NCBI GenBank assembly: GCA_031216445.1 | Contig: CM062210.1 | Span: forward strand, 9,172,501 to 9,236,500 | Direction of reading: 5' to 3' | Length of the DNA stretch: 64,000 bases | Source of the DNA: Lateolabrax maculatus | Taxonomy: Eukaryota; Chordata; Actinopteri; Acropomatiformes; Lateolabracidae | In this document: positions 46,101 to 58,303 of the stretch, in pieces | How positions within the stretch are numbered: the stretch's first letter is position 1 | Layout: each line of letters begins with the position of its first letter | The notes under the pieces: model-generated | What the model was told of the DNA's origin: nothing | The model's input: only the letters and a program-made list of their open reading frames with translations | Database searches by the model: none | Translations under genes and position numbers: made by a program

Positions 46101-49100
46101 AGTGAACTGTAATGCTTCGTCTCTTCATCCTGTGAGCTGCCTCTCTCTTTTATTTTCTCCAAAGAGCCACTTCTCCTTGAGACACTAATATCAGGGCTAT
46201 GCTCACAGCCTGCCCTGTTCTCCGATCCTGACTGAGCATCCTGACTACTGGCAAGTGAAATGTACTTATCTAAATTTTTTATTCTACTCAGAGAGCTGTA
46301 ATAGTCTTTCCACTCCTTGTCTAGTGAATTCTTCTTGTTGCTGCGTGTTTTTTGGGAGTTTTCGGAGTCTGATCTGCTGTAGGAGGATGACCTGCTATTA
46401 TACTGATGAGGGGATCTGGATCTGGACCTGGACCTACTGTAACTTCTGCTCCTTGAGCGACTGTACGAACGGCTGTAGGACTTGCTTCTGGATGACCGGC
46501 TGCATGAGTGCCCTGCAGGTATGTGTGCTTTGTCGCCTTCAGAGTCACCTGCGAGACCCTTTGCTGTAAGTGAAGTATGAGCTTTTTCTGTAATGCTATC
46601 TACTGCTTGTCCAGTGGAGGAAATGTTACTGGGAGCTACCTTAGCTTTAATTTCCTGAATATGGATGTAAGAGGGCTTCCAAGGTTTTTGCCCAGGTTTC
46701 CATCGTGACGGTGGAGGACTGTCGCTCAGCGGGATCACAGGGACACTTTCAGGAGCCGGTACATTGGGGAGTCTGGGGACAGGGATGACTTTGCTATCTG
46801 GAAGCTTCTCTGGCACATGGATCATGGCGTCTGCTTTGGGCTTGCTGGATTTCCTCTTTCTTGGGGATCTGGATGAACTCCTCTTTCTGGATGGAGACCT
46901 AGATCTGTACCTGGATCTTGATCTTGACCTGGATCTAGACCGGGATCGAGAATAGGACCGAGATCTAGATCTAGACAAAGACCGACTTCTAGACCTAGAA
47001 AGGCTTCTAGATCTTGAATTAGACCTGGACCTGGATTGGCTGGATGTGTAGGATCTAGAGTAGGACCGGGAGTCTCTGAAAGACAGCGAAGACCGCCGCC
47101 TCCTACGAGTTGACGAATTATGCTGATTTGAAGAGGAACGGGATGGAGAACGTGATCTTCTGGACTTTCTTTCTGAAGACACTGACCTTTCACCCTCTGA
47201 CAGCTCTTGAGGTTTGGTCTTGGAGCTTTTCTTCTTGCCATGTTTACGTTTTTTGGCTTTCTTCTTGTGTTTGGATTTTTTCTTCTCTTTCTTCTGTTGG
47301 TGGTGCTGGCTGGACCTCTCAGAGCTGCGGTCTGAGGAGTGTTCTGCAGACCGGGACCACGCAGAGTCACTCCTGGTTTCCCATCTGCTTGAGGAATGGT
47401 CATTTAATCTGTTAAGTCAAGACATGAATGAAGCAAGAAAAAAAAAAAAAAAAAAAAAGAATCTGCTATTCTAAGTTACCAAAAAAATTAAAAAATCATG
47501 TCATACTTGTCTCCTTTGCTCCATCTCTCGACACTTGGTGGTTGATACACTTTGGTTCTCTTCATTTCTTCTTTCCAGTGTGGCGGAGTTTCACTGCTAC
47601 CACGCTCTTCCACAGACGCAGATCGTGATTTAGACCTTGTAGGGGTGTGATATCTCTGCAGAAAAGTTCAAATATATCAATACAAACTTAAATGACATTA
47701 ATAAGAAAACGTCAAAACTCTTTATAGAGCGTGCTGAGGCAATGCTTAAAGTTTCTTTAACTTAAGTGACTTGTGTGATTATCATAAAAAGGCATATTAG
47801 TGGCAAAAAGTGGCACACGTGAGCATGGAGAAAACAAACAAAAGTTTGTTTCTGGGGTCAATGAAATGGCTGTAGGTAAATTCTTTATAACAATGGTTCC
47901 TACCTTGTTTGGCTTGTGATATTGTGAAAGAAGCAATGTCTACCTGTGACCATTTGACACCGAAAATGTAGGTCTAACAGTTGCTACCAGTTCCATTAAT
48001 GTTTGAAAAATTATTAGAGCTCTGAAGAAGTAAAATTAACTAGTATATGCACAACAAAAAGAAACATTGAAGTCTGAAAAAAGAAGCGTCATTTTGGGCT
48101 ACAAAAAAAAAAAAAAACATTCTGCTTTCTTTTACGCTCTGGTCCTGACCCCCAAGTTGGGAACCACTGTAGTATTCACTTTTGTGATCAACTTATAAAA
48201 ACCAAGTAGAGTTCTGGTTAATAGAATAGAAAAGATATTGTCCACGCAAACTACTACAAAACAATTAATACATAAACACCAAATCTCAACATCTGATCTT
48301 AGTTGAGGTGTGCATACCATTGTTCCTCTGCCTTTGATCTTCCGTCCAGACTTGGAGACTGCTGGTTTCTGGTCAGTTGGAAGAAATGTTTCTTCTTTCT
48401 CAACTCTGAAAAGATCGAATTTCAAAATTAACACCTGCTGTAATTACTTGCATGTATACCTTTCAATGTGTAAGCTAAAATGTATTCCATAAAACACCAT
48501 ATAGATGAAGCCAAACGTAAAACTGACATTTCTGTTTTATCTTCCTGAGATGGCATGTCCCGTCGCAGCAGGAAGCGGTTCTCCGGCACCGGTGGGATTT
48601 CCTCTGGTCGGACTACAGGCTTCTCTCTCTTTCCACCTTGCTCCTTCTCTTCCTCCACTTCATTCTCTCCCTCCAGCATCTGCGTTGCCATAGGACTGTG
48701 AGAGCTTCAACAACACAACATAATGCAAAACAATATTTTGTTATGCAAAGAACCAACTTGTCTCTTAAAGCTGACAGTGAATCATGTCAGTACTTTTGTT
48801 TATACTTGGATATACTGATCAGACTGGAGCAAAACTGTAGTTATGTTACATTTGAGATACATGTGATTAATTATATAAGCATGAACACGTGCAAATGAAC
48901 AAAGATATAAAAATACCTTTGGTTGGAGGGCAAAACTTCAATGTTCTTCTCCCTCTTTGATTCTCTCCTTTTCCTTTTTGACCGTTTACTCTTTGCATGT
49001 CTCTTGTGCTTGCGATGTTTGTGCTTTTCATTTGATTCACTTTCGGATTCCACTGAAGAGGAGAACTGAGAGGACGACTCCTGGGTATCGAGGGACGACT

Positions 49101-52100
49101 CAGCAGAATGGGAGGATCTTTTCCTTTTGCCTTCCAGTACTGAAGTAAGAAACATATCAGCATGTATGTAATTGTATTAAAAAAAGATGCATATTTTTAT
49201 GAATACAGTAACAGTTACTACGGAGGTTTAAATGCCATGAGTCACTTTCAGGTGGGTATAACACTTCGACAACAAAGGTTTTGTTTGATGCTTCTCTGTA
49301 TGTTGGAGGCTATGAGAGCAGGCCTGGCAGAGTCTGGTGGGCAGAAGCCAACTGAACTCCACAGAGATCATCTCGCTGATCCTCATTAAACAGAAGATCA
49401 GGTTACACACCCTGTTCAAATGCCAGTAGGGGGAAAATGCTGGCATCAAAATGCCAACATCATACAGAATGAGCACAAAATATGACCCAGTTAAAAAATA
49501 CAAGTTTATATACACGTTATTCCCAACAGGGGACAAAAACAAAAAAAAAAAGAATATGAATGTGTAAGCTTATGTAGAACGTTAGATCACTGAAGAACAA
49601 TGAATATTTAAGCCTTTTATGAAGAACTCACTTAGGTGGCAATATATCCAATCTACAAAGACTTGAATTGGAGACGTTTTCAGACAGTAGTAATTTGAAG
49701 GACAAGTCTGGTGATATTCTATATTTTACTTGTCAACAAATTCCATAAACAGAACAAAAAACGAGTAAGTAACAATAATCAGTGGCAGAAAATAGTCCCC
49801 AACAAATGCTCTAAGTACTCATGTTTAAGTAGCATTTGCTAAAAATTACAGTGCCCAGCTGTTTTAAAGAGTTAAATAAATATTATTGAGCCTTTTGTAA
49901 GAAGGAAATAACGTATTTGTGACCCAATTATTAAGGTGTATGTCTTCAGTAGGAACAAATGAGCTCAGGGCTAAGTGCCACGGAGAGGGGAGGGAAGTCT
50001 GCTTTTGGCCTTTTCATCTGATTGGTCAACAATAAAAAAAATATCCCTAACCTTCAGGAGAAAATAGATCAGTTACTGAACTTACCATCATTAGCGGACT
50101 TGGTGATAAGTTGTCCACAGTCCATCACTCTCACATCAGCGTAAGGTCTGCTGGCTGAATCAGTCTTCAGTCCCTCGATCTTCTTTATCACTTCAAAGCC
50201 GGAGATGACTACACCAAAGACGACGTGGACTCTGCACAGAGCCAGAAAAGATTGATGCCTGTTACAACGTTACAGTTACACTTTTATATGATTTTGGTAT
50301 CTTCAAAGGCCCTGAAAACGTCAAGTAAAATGCTGGAAAATTCACTCAGAAATGAAGATTAACTGGGAACACCATTTTAATGCCTTCTGTAAGTGCCTAA
50401 GTGAAATGAGATTTTACCCATCAAGATGAGGTGCCATCTTGGTTGTGCTGTTTGTGGAAAATCCAGCAAAGAAGCCAGGGAAGGTTAACCAATGGCAATG
50501 GTGGGGTCATGAGAAAAGGAGAAAAAGGAGGAAAAGAATGAGAATAAACAAGTAACTTCAACAAAGTGCGGATGCTACTGTACCACGGGAAAAGATCTCC
50601 AAAAAACACAACAAAAAAAAAAAAAACAGGTAAACAGTAAAACCATTTGATTGCAAATCAATTTTTACAAAAACACTTGTAATCTTGACTGTTGAATTAA
50701 AAACAGTCACAAACAGGCAATGAAAACACTCACAACACAAACTGTGTTGAGTGTTTTCATTGCGTGTGTGGGTTATTAAATAACAATATTTGGATCATAC
50801 AAAGAAAGACAGTCCGTATACACTTCTTCCTTATGAGTATTTATTCATGTAGGACATTTCTACCTTTTGGTGACAACCTGTTTCATTGATAAAGGAAGTC
50901 TACAAAGCCAAATAACATGTGTCACCTCAAGCCAGTTGGGAATATTGTTGAAACATGTCCAAAATAAACACTGTACTCTGCAGAATACTTGCACATACAA
51001 ACTACTGAATGATAAATACAGTCAGGAGAGAGAGAAACACAGCCTTGGAGACACATTACCTTGGAAGAGCAGGATGCTAGAGTTTCTGTAAATTTTACAC
51101 AAAAAACGGCAAGAGAAAAAATGTAACATATTTGTAGGTAAAAAAGAATGAATCCATGTTTCTCTGCACTTTGAAATCTAACTGCACACAGAGAAAGGGA
51201 TTGTTGACGTTCACACTCAAAGACAAATTCTACTCTACAGTTTAAAAAAAAAAAAAAAAAACAGACAAAAAAAGGGGACAGAAAGCAAAAAACATTTAAA
51301 ACAGCAAATAAATAATGCAAGTGACCTGTCAGTTAAATGGTATAGTTATTAAAAAGGTGCAGAATGATTTGATTTACTTAACATTACTCACATGAAGAAC
51401 TGTGAACCGTTGGTGTCCTTCCCACGATTGGCCATCGACAACAGGAAGGCTCTGTCGTGTTTGAGAGTGAAGTTCTCATCTGTTCGGAGCAGAGAAAGAG
51501 GGGTCGAAGCCTCAGAGAGTGTTCTCTGATACATAATCACGGAAATATTCAGGGAAGAACAGGACAAAAGGGAGAACTGTTTTTAATCCATCAAACCTAA
51601 TCATTGCCTCACCAGCCAGTCCTTTCAAAAAAGCACCGTTGTGTAAAGGTTTTTGTTGTTTTCTTTGTTATTTCTAGTCCTTTTCTTAAGTACCAAACTG
51701 GTTCTGCATGATTTAGACTAGTAACTGCAAATTTGACATCATTCGATCACGTTCCAATAAATACCATATTCATTTCCATTTAATTTTATTCAAACCGATT
51801 TTAGAGAGTTGATTTTAATGAGCTGTGCTGTCAAAAAAGTGTCTGACAGTAATGTAAAATAGACCCAAAAAAGGGCAACTCGTTGCTCACTATGATGAAT
51901 CACTTATCTAAAGCAAGTTTGCGAGTCTCCTGAACATGATTTTCATAGCATACTAAATTAACTTTATCTAAACGTATTGAATGCTTTGGAAAATTGGTCC
52001 ACAGTGATGTAGAGTTATTTGAATTTCTAAAACACTACAACTGCCCTAAATCTTTATTTTATCTACATATACTATATCCATGTGGTAAGGTTAAATATCT

Positions 52101-55100
52101 TCTTTCCACTGTATCTATGAGTTTCCTATTGAGATGAGAAATCTGCAGCCTGCATCTGACTACATGTGATGGCAGTGGTGTGGCTATAAATACCACATAT
52201 GTAACATAAAAAGTAATCTGAGCAGCCCGAGGCTTCAGGGAGTCTCACAGAGGTAGCTGTTTGAATAGAAGACCCTGTAACATCCCTTCAGTACAAATTT
52301 GCACCTGCACCACTGCAAACATTTGCACTGTTTTTACTGAGAGAGGAAGGTGGTGGGGACAATGTTGACATGGTGTTACTGAGCTGTGTACATCTCTTAC
52401 CTTCTCATTTTGCAAAAGACCACTCTATAAATAAAAGAATATGTTGAAAATTTTAGGCAGGAAGATTGTAGCTTTCAATAAAGAGAATGCCTACTCTCCA
52501 TGCTGATTTGATAAAGCCCACTACTGTTACTAAATAGAAGACAGCACAATACAATGGAAAAGTGAAGGTCAACGGAGTCATACATAGGAAAATTCACACA
52601 AAAAATACATTATTACCACAATAGGCACATGCAACATTATGATCATGCAAAAGTAGCTAAATAAGAGGCTCATGAGTATTCAGATAAACATCAACTATGT
52701 AGACTGCTTTTTAGAATATTTCATATTCCCATTACCTTCAAAGTAGCCACCATATATGGACTCTCCTCCTCTTCCATTTCCTGCAGACATTAATAGAGAT
52801 TAATTTCATTGGGTTTTATGTAAAAATAGAAACAGCAATTTGAAAAAGTTGGAACAACGTGAACAGAGGCTGCCTAACTTAATCCAGTCAAACTGATTAA
52901 ACGCACACTTTCAAAGTAAACAAGGTTATACATTAGACATGATTACCTTCAGTGAAGTCGCCTCCCTGGATCATAAAGTTCTTTACAACTCTGTGAAATG
53001 TGGAGCCTTTGTAGCACAGCTTTTTCCCTGTGATTTTGCCAGTTCCCTTTCCACCTGGAATTAGATGTGTGTAAAGTGAGCTCTCGTCAAACACAACACA
53101 TTCAACAGACCTGCTTCCGTATTAAGCGCTTTTGTGTATACCCGATGCCTTGCGGTATTAAGAAATGTTAGTCTTGAATGTTGCCACATAGGGTTTATTC
53201 TAAACAAGGGAATGAAACCACAGTTGGGGAAGGGGAGTTCAATAAACTAGATGCCTTTGTTCAGGCATCCTGTTGTCAATACTCCTGTGCAGGATGGTAA
53301 AATTCATTAAGAAAATCTTCCACTGGAGTGATACAGGCAGGGGACAGAATATTGGCCCAAAGCTATTACTCCCCGGATTTCCCTTCCCCTAGGGTGAAAG
53401 GAGACGTGAAGGCAGAGATTTCATTAGATGTGTTGATGTGGTTAAGGTTGTTTTTTTTTAGGGGACAGAGGGCTGGCTGTTCAAATGGGCAGCTTAGGTT
53501 GCTAATCTTCTAGTATTTTGCTTCGCTGGCCTCAGCATTGTTCCAAGGGTTTGGTTTCTAATGGTGTGAGCTGATCCCCTTCTAAAAGGATACATTAGAC
53601 ACTTGGAGAAAGCCACAGCAAACTGCCCGGCTGAACAGTGTATATATGCTGTGTTATGTTGTGTCTGTGTGTCCAAGAAAAGGAACAGACTAACCAGCCG
53701 TCTCCCGTGTCTGCCCTTGCCAGCATCACATTCCCGTCGGCCAGGTGGGGTGAAAAATGAGAGGGAGGATTGATCTGCAGTCTGTTTGCAGATTTATTGC
53801 TATCTCTAGGCAGACCACCATGACTGCAGTACACTGTGTTCTACTCAGTGGGATGAAATATGTAGGGACACTGACCAGGACCCCCTCTATCCATCCAGTA
53901 ACTCCATCTGTCACTGCACAATTTACACTACACCCATAGCTCCTTTCCTCAAGATATCAAATGGCCAAAAGGGGTGTGGAGCGTGAGCTCTTATTTTACC
54001 CACAATATAATATTATTATTACCCACAATCCATTATCATATTCTTATTTGCATTTATCTATTCATTATGGATATTTTTATGGTAGAGACAAGAAAAATCA
54101 ACAGGAAAGAGATGTGAAATGCGACAAGGAACAGACTTGATTTAGGTCATAAAATTATTGATGTGTAGTATGTACCCTGGCCACCAGTAAATCCCCAAAG
54201 TCTCTGATTTTATAGGAGAAATCAATAACAACTGTTTTCAAATTGTGGAACTGAGTAATATAATGCTATGGTTTACAGTTGTACTTCTGAAGACAGCCAA
54301 CAGATCAGTTTCATTTTTTTGCTTTCAAACAGGTTTCAATGCAGTAAATGTAGCAAGAACATGAAATAGAGTGAAACATTACTCACCAGTGCACAAACAG
54401 AGAAAGTTCTTGCTTGTCTTGGGACAAACATCTGAAAAAAGTTGAAAGACTATGCGCCCAACTATGAAACACAGAGAAAAAGAGAAAAATATCAGCACTT
54501 CACCTTGTAGCTATAAAATCTTTTGAATTTTTTTTTAAAGATGATGTAAGGAATCATCAATATAAACTTGGGTGTTACAAAAAACAATTAACAAGTGTGT
54601 GTGTGTGTGTGTTACTACACTGCACTTATGCAGGTTCTTTATGCGTTTCCAACAATTAGATGAATCCTGCGGTGAAGCTTAGACATTATAGACATATTTC
54701 TGAAGCTAGGAGCAAATTTGAAACTATTCCTACATGCGTGATGGGGAATTCTTTTGTATTTAACTTTAGGCCACTAAACTGATCTGTGCCTTCTTTACAT
54801 TCACATCAGTTGTTCATAGTTCCTGCTTGAAAAACACATAGTGCTAATAGCTTCTCAGGGTAAACTTCAATACAACCATTCAGTACAGACAGTTACAAGC
54901 ACAAAACCAGACTACCAAGCCAATGCCAACTGGGTGTTCCACTTTTGTATAACCAAATTAATATTGGCTACAAAAGAAAACTACATACATACAATTTAAA
55001 TATCTGTATTGATGATGTCAGTTCAAAGTAATCGGCTATGAAAGTGAGCTGAGGCTGTATCCGTCTAACTAATTCTCATACCCGTAAACTTATTTTAAAT

Positions 55101-55166
55101 TCTCTTACCTGGTTCCCGGTTGAGCTCCACATCAAAGTAACACTGAGGGCGGTCTTTCACCCCCAT
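43185..55166 (-). CDS. nktr: NK-tumor recognition protein: cyclophilin with RS-rich tail
   Basis: Large cyclophilin-type peptidyl-prolyl isomerase with an Arg/Ser-rich tail like that of splicing-associated proteins. Coding exons in transcript order: 55109-55166, 54387-54461, 52947-53054, 52736-52780, 51392-51479, 50418-50447, 50086-50231, 48917-49139, 48528-48695, 48318-48405, 47507-47655, 44718-47408, 44447-44530, 44178-44237, 43367-43468, 43185-43254: 4185 bases, 1394 residues (human about 1462), all phases agreeing. It starts MGVKDRPQCYFDVELNREP. The cyclophilin domain (1-175) keeps Arg66, Phe71, Gln74, Gln122, Phe124 and His137, but His132 replaces the tryptophan of cyclophilin A. Conserved blocks follow: EEIPPVPENRFLLRRDMP, KPAVSKSGRKIKGRGT and IPLSDSPPPSRWKPGQKPWK. 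The 2.7-kb exon encodes long SR-dipeptide runs and KKAKRKHKRKRR-type basic stretches. The exon 10 donor (GTCAGT at 48527) is the least certain junction. Confidence 0.94.
43763..43925 (+). repeat. 'Aatcgattaat' dispersed family copy
   Basis: 'GGGCTGCAACTAATGATTAT' then TTCAATTATCAATCAATCTG and AAAATGTCAGGAAATGGTGA: the clearest 5' end of this family in the window. In an nktr intron, antisense to nktr. Confidence 0.6.
47893..48171. repeat. 'Ggttcc...gggaaccactg' element with inverted ends
   Basis: Left end ATGGTTCCTACCTTGTTTGG then 'ATGTCTACCTGTGACCATTT'; right end 'GGTCCTGACCCCCAAGTTGG' then GAACCACTGTA. The ends are imperfect inverted repeats. In the nktr intron between exons 47507-47655 and 48318-48405. 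Confidence 0.5.
49698..50040 (+). repeat. Dispersed element, copy B
   Basis: 'AAGGACAAGTCTGGTGATAT', 'AGTCCCCAACAAATGCTC' and 'TGCTAAAAATTACAGTGCCC' followed by AGCTGTTTTA. Matches 4225-4560. Confidence 0.5.
53055..54386 (-). other. nktr intron, nothing recognised
   Basis: 1.3-kb intron between cyclophilin exons. Several overlapping short ORFs occur on both strands near 53.5-53.9 kb, but none resembles a known protein or is flanked by convincing splice sites. Confidence 0.5.
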
Positions 55167-55187
55167 TGTGATCAAAGTCCGAGTGAC

Positions 55188-57195
55188 CTAAAATGTAGAA
55201 AGAGTACAAAAAAAAACACTAAGCAGGAAAAACAATAAGGCTGCCTCCTCTTAAATAAGCAGTGAGCGCACCATTCATGTTCCCTTTTTATCAGTCAGCG
55301 TACACCGATAAAGTAAAGCATATTTAGACGAGTGTGTTGGAAAATAATGTAGAGAGACTAAAAGACAGCGAGGGAGGATAGAAACAGGAAGGGGAGGGGA
55401 GAGAGGGATGGGAGGGGAGCGAGAGAGAGAAAAGTCTGTGGGGAAATGTACTGGCTATGCAAATCCAAGCAGAGCACAGGGCAGCTTCCTCGCTGTGCAC
55501 TTTTAACCCTGTTTCCACTGTCCACTTGGATATCACTGTGGGACAGATCACAGACACTACAATGTCTGCTACTGCTGAGTCTGGCTGATAACATAGTGAG
55601 AGTGGGAATGGACAGGAATTTATCTTCAAGGTGTGTCAGTGGCCTTTTGGCTTGAACTTATTTGATTTTGATTATATGTGAACAAATAGCCACTACACCA
55701 CTGTAAGCAAACACCAATGATAGCACCAAACTCACAATGTTTACCCTTGCGAATCATTAGGGAATCATGGCACTAGGTTTCCAAAACCCTGCCTCAACTT
55801 GTTCAATGTCAATGTTCCTCTACTGTTGCACAAAAAAAAGTCAATAAACTGTCGTCATTTATAACCACTTTCCAATATTTGGGCCGTCAGCAGCTTGCGG
55901 GCACAGGGCACATATTGGACTAACACGTCTGCTTTGCCAGACATTGTTTTGCTTGCAAAGAAAGTGCAAGACCGCAAGAAAGCAGAGCGCCCAATAATCT
56001 CCCAGTAACGTCAGGATTTTATCAAAAAGTTAATCTTTGCATTATATAGGCTGCATATTGTTCGGAAAACGCTGAGTCACTGTGCTGACATGTAACAATT
56101 ACCCCCTGGCATGGTGTGTTTTGGGTGGGGGACGGACCACCTAATTTCAGAATACTGATAGCTGCAACCCACAAGGAAAAGCGATGCTGCTTACTCAATA
56201 AATATGTGATGTGACAGGAAAGAGTAGGCTCAGATGTACAAGTCAGAAGAGTCTGAGGAAGACATTTCTATACCCTAAAGTGTGACATGCAATTTCAATC
56301 AAATGAATGACCAGTTCCAGAGGCAGCGGTGTATGCTGTGTGTTACTTCACAACAGTTGCATGAAGAAAAAAGCAAAGTGGAGCAGGACAGCTGACCTGA
56401 ACTGCCTTCACAAATCAATATCAAAACAATGTGTTACACTAGGCCATGCAGCAGCCTGTGGGACCTATCGTTTCAGCTTCCCCCTGCTCAGCTCACAGAC
56501 AGGAACACACTGCACTCAGCTCATGTTACCAGTCTCGCCTGTGTCCCGTGGACTGGGAAGGGTATTGTCACGTCGTAAAACTTCCACCGCTAAATATAGA
56601 CGACAATGATCGCCTTCAACTTCAGGAGAGATCTCAGCTGCACGAAGCCCCCTTTTTCAAGCATTTTTTTGGGAGACCCGACGGATAGTTTTGGAGCCAA
56701 TGTGAGCCATGTGTCCCACAAGTCGTGCACGCCACAGCAGCCAATAAGCCCGATCAATTATTTTTAAGCACTCAGAATGTAAATGTAACTAGTGCACCAC
56801 AGATATTGTCAAACCAAACCCGGTCGAAACACGGAACTGCGGATCACAACAGTCAACATTTACTCTCCCCGGGAAAACATCCACATCCACGGCTCGTTTA
56901 ACGTCAGATAACTGTCCATGCGGCACGTATTTTATTATACTCGTGGCTTCGTCTGTTTTTGCCTGAAATCTAACAACGACGAGTGTCGTTTGGATCAATA
57001 ACAGAACAACAGACATCCACGAGCTACAAAGCTAACAACAGACCGCTGCGTTAACACCGACGGCTCGGCTCAAAAGGCTCGGCAGCTGAAACTTGAAAGC
57101 GTGGGTTTATCTCGGCCGCAGTTGCTCTTCGCACTTAAATTCACGATTAAAAAGCAGTTCACAGGTTACCCGAAGTGGAAAATGACACAACTAAC
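55188..57195 (-). other. nktr: nktr intron 1
   Basis: Separates the non-coding first exon from the start-codon exon, whose acceptor (TTTTAG) is at 55188-55189 with 21 leader bases before ATG 55166. No exon or clear repeat is recognised. The GC content rises toward 57 kb as the promoter is approached. Confidence 0.55.
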
Positions 57196-57330
57196 CTCTG
57201 CGCAGAGAGCTATCCGGGCAGTTAGCTGGTCACCGGCGGCCGACTGACTTCGCTTTTATGTGACGCGGTTTGTGGATCTTTTTGTCCCTCCCGCGTTTCC
57301 GTAGCAGATTTGTTGTGGTTTTGTTGTACC
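57196..57330 (-). promoter_or_regulatory. nktr: nktr first (non-coding) exon and shared promoter
   Basis: On the minus strand GCGCAGAG|GTTAGT provides a donor at 57195 closing a leader exon that begins somewhere near 57260. GC-rich sequence here (GCCGGCTAG, CCCGCGTTTCC) is flanked on the other side by the sec22c leader, so the two genes start divergently from a block of a few hundred bases. No TATA box is seen, as expected for housekeeping promoters. Confidence 0.5.
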
Positions 57331-57349
57331 AGGAAGAAGCTTTCAAGTT

Positions 57350-57578
57350 AGCTCGCCGGCTAGTTTTTAATGTAACTTCTTACTTAAATTTAAGTACAGG
57401 TTATTCAGGTTGTCTGCGTTAATCGACGGGAGCAGAAAGTATGCGATTGCGCTCGTAGGGCGCATGTGAAGCTGGGGCTGGCTGCCTGCTGGTGGTGTAT
57501 TTAGTTGATATGATGGTGTAGTCAGCTAACCTACAGCAGCTAAACAACAAGGTGCAGCATGAAACCCATGATAATGAG
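57350..57578 (+). other. sec22c: sec22c first leader exon
   Basis: Ends in AATGAG|GTAAGG at 57578, a strong donor; the next exon begins at 58274 after CATTTAG. The 5' end is not visible. The last 20 bases contain three ATGs that open an upstream ORF (see findings). Confidence 0.45.
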
Positions 57579-57894
57579 GTAAGGTGGTGTTAATACACGT
57601 ATACATAATTTGCCTTAGACTTGAACAGTTTCCAAGTGGCACTTAACTGAGCAAAATTTTACAAGGCATTTTTAAAATCTACGCAGTTAATAATAAACTC
57701 TCAGCTGCATACAATTGAACAAACCACAAGCCTTTTAAATGACCATAAAGGTGAATCAAAGCCTGACTAAAAGGGTTTCAGGTTTTTTAAATATTTCCTT
57801 CATGGAGGTAGGATGTATTTCAGGGCTGCTGTATTGGGCTGTAATAGTGTACCTAACAAAAGGGCAACTGAGAGTATTTGAATATACTGTAGAG

Positions 57895-58190
57895 CTTAAA
57901 TGATTTGTTGATGAATTGATACAGTAAGTTGATAGACGGCAAAGTAATCTGCAACTATTTTGATAATCAATTAATCATTTAAGTCGTTTCAAGGATTTCC
58001 TCAGTTGTAAATATTTGTTGCTTCTCCTTGTCTTTTGTGATGAGTTTCTTTGGGTTATTCACTGTTGATCAAACAAAACGATTTGAACATGTTAATTTGA
58101 GCTTTAGGGACTAGTGATGAGCATTATTGATTATTTTGTGACATTTTATAGACCAAAATGAATCGATTATTTAAGAAAATGATTGTCAAA
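57895..58190 (-). repeat. 'Aatcgattaat' dispersed family copy, inverted
   Basis: 'AATCTGCAACTATTTTGATA' then ATCAATTAATCATTTAAG, and later 'CATTTTATAGACCAAAATG' then AATCGATTATTTAAG. In the first sec22c intron. Confidence 0.5.
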
Positions 58191-58303
58191 TTATGCAAAT
58201 AATGTATCCGCAGCAATGACATAGTATGGCACAGTAATACTGATGACCTGATCTTTGTCTTGACTCCATTTAGGCAGTGTGATCTTCATGGACCCAGTGG
58301 ATC

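Noticed and set aside
45405..47474. Many + and alternate-frame ORFs over the nktr RS exon
   Set aside because: Shadows of repetitive SR and KK coding sequence. The minus-strand frame alone matches NKTR and continues across exons.
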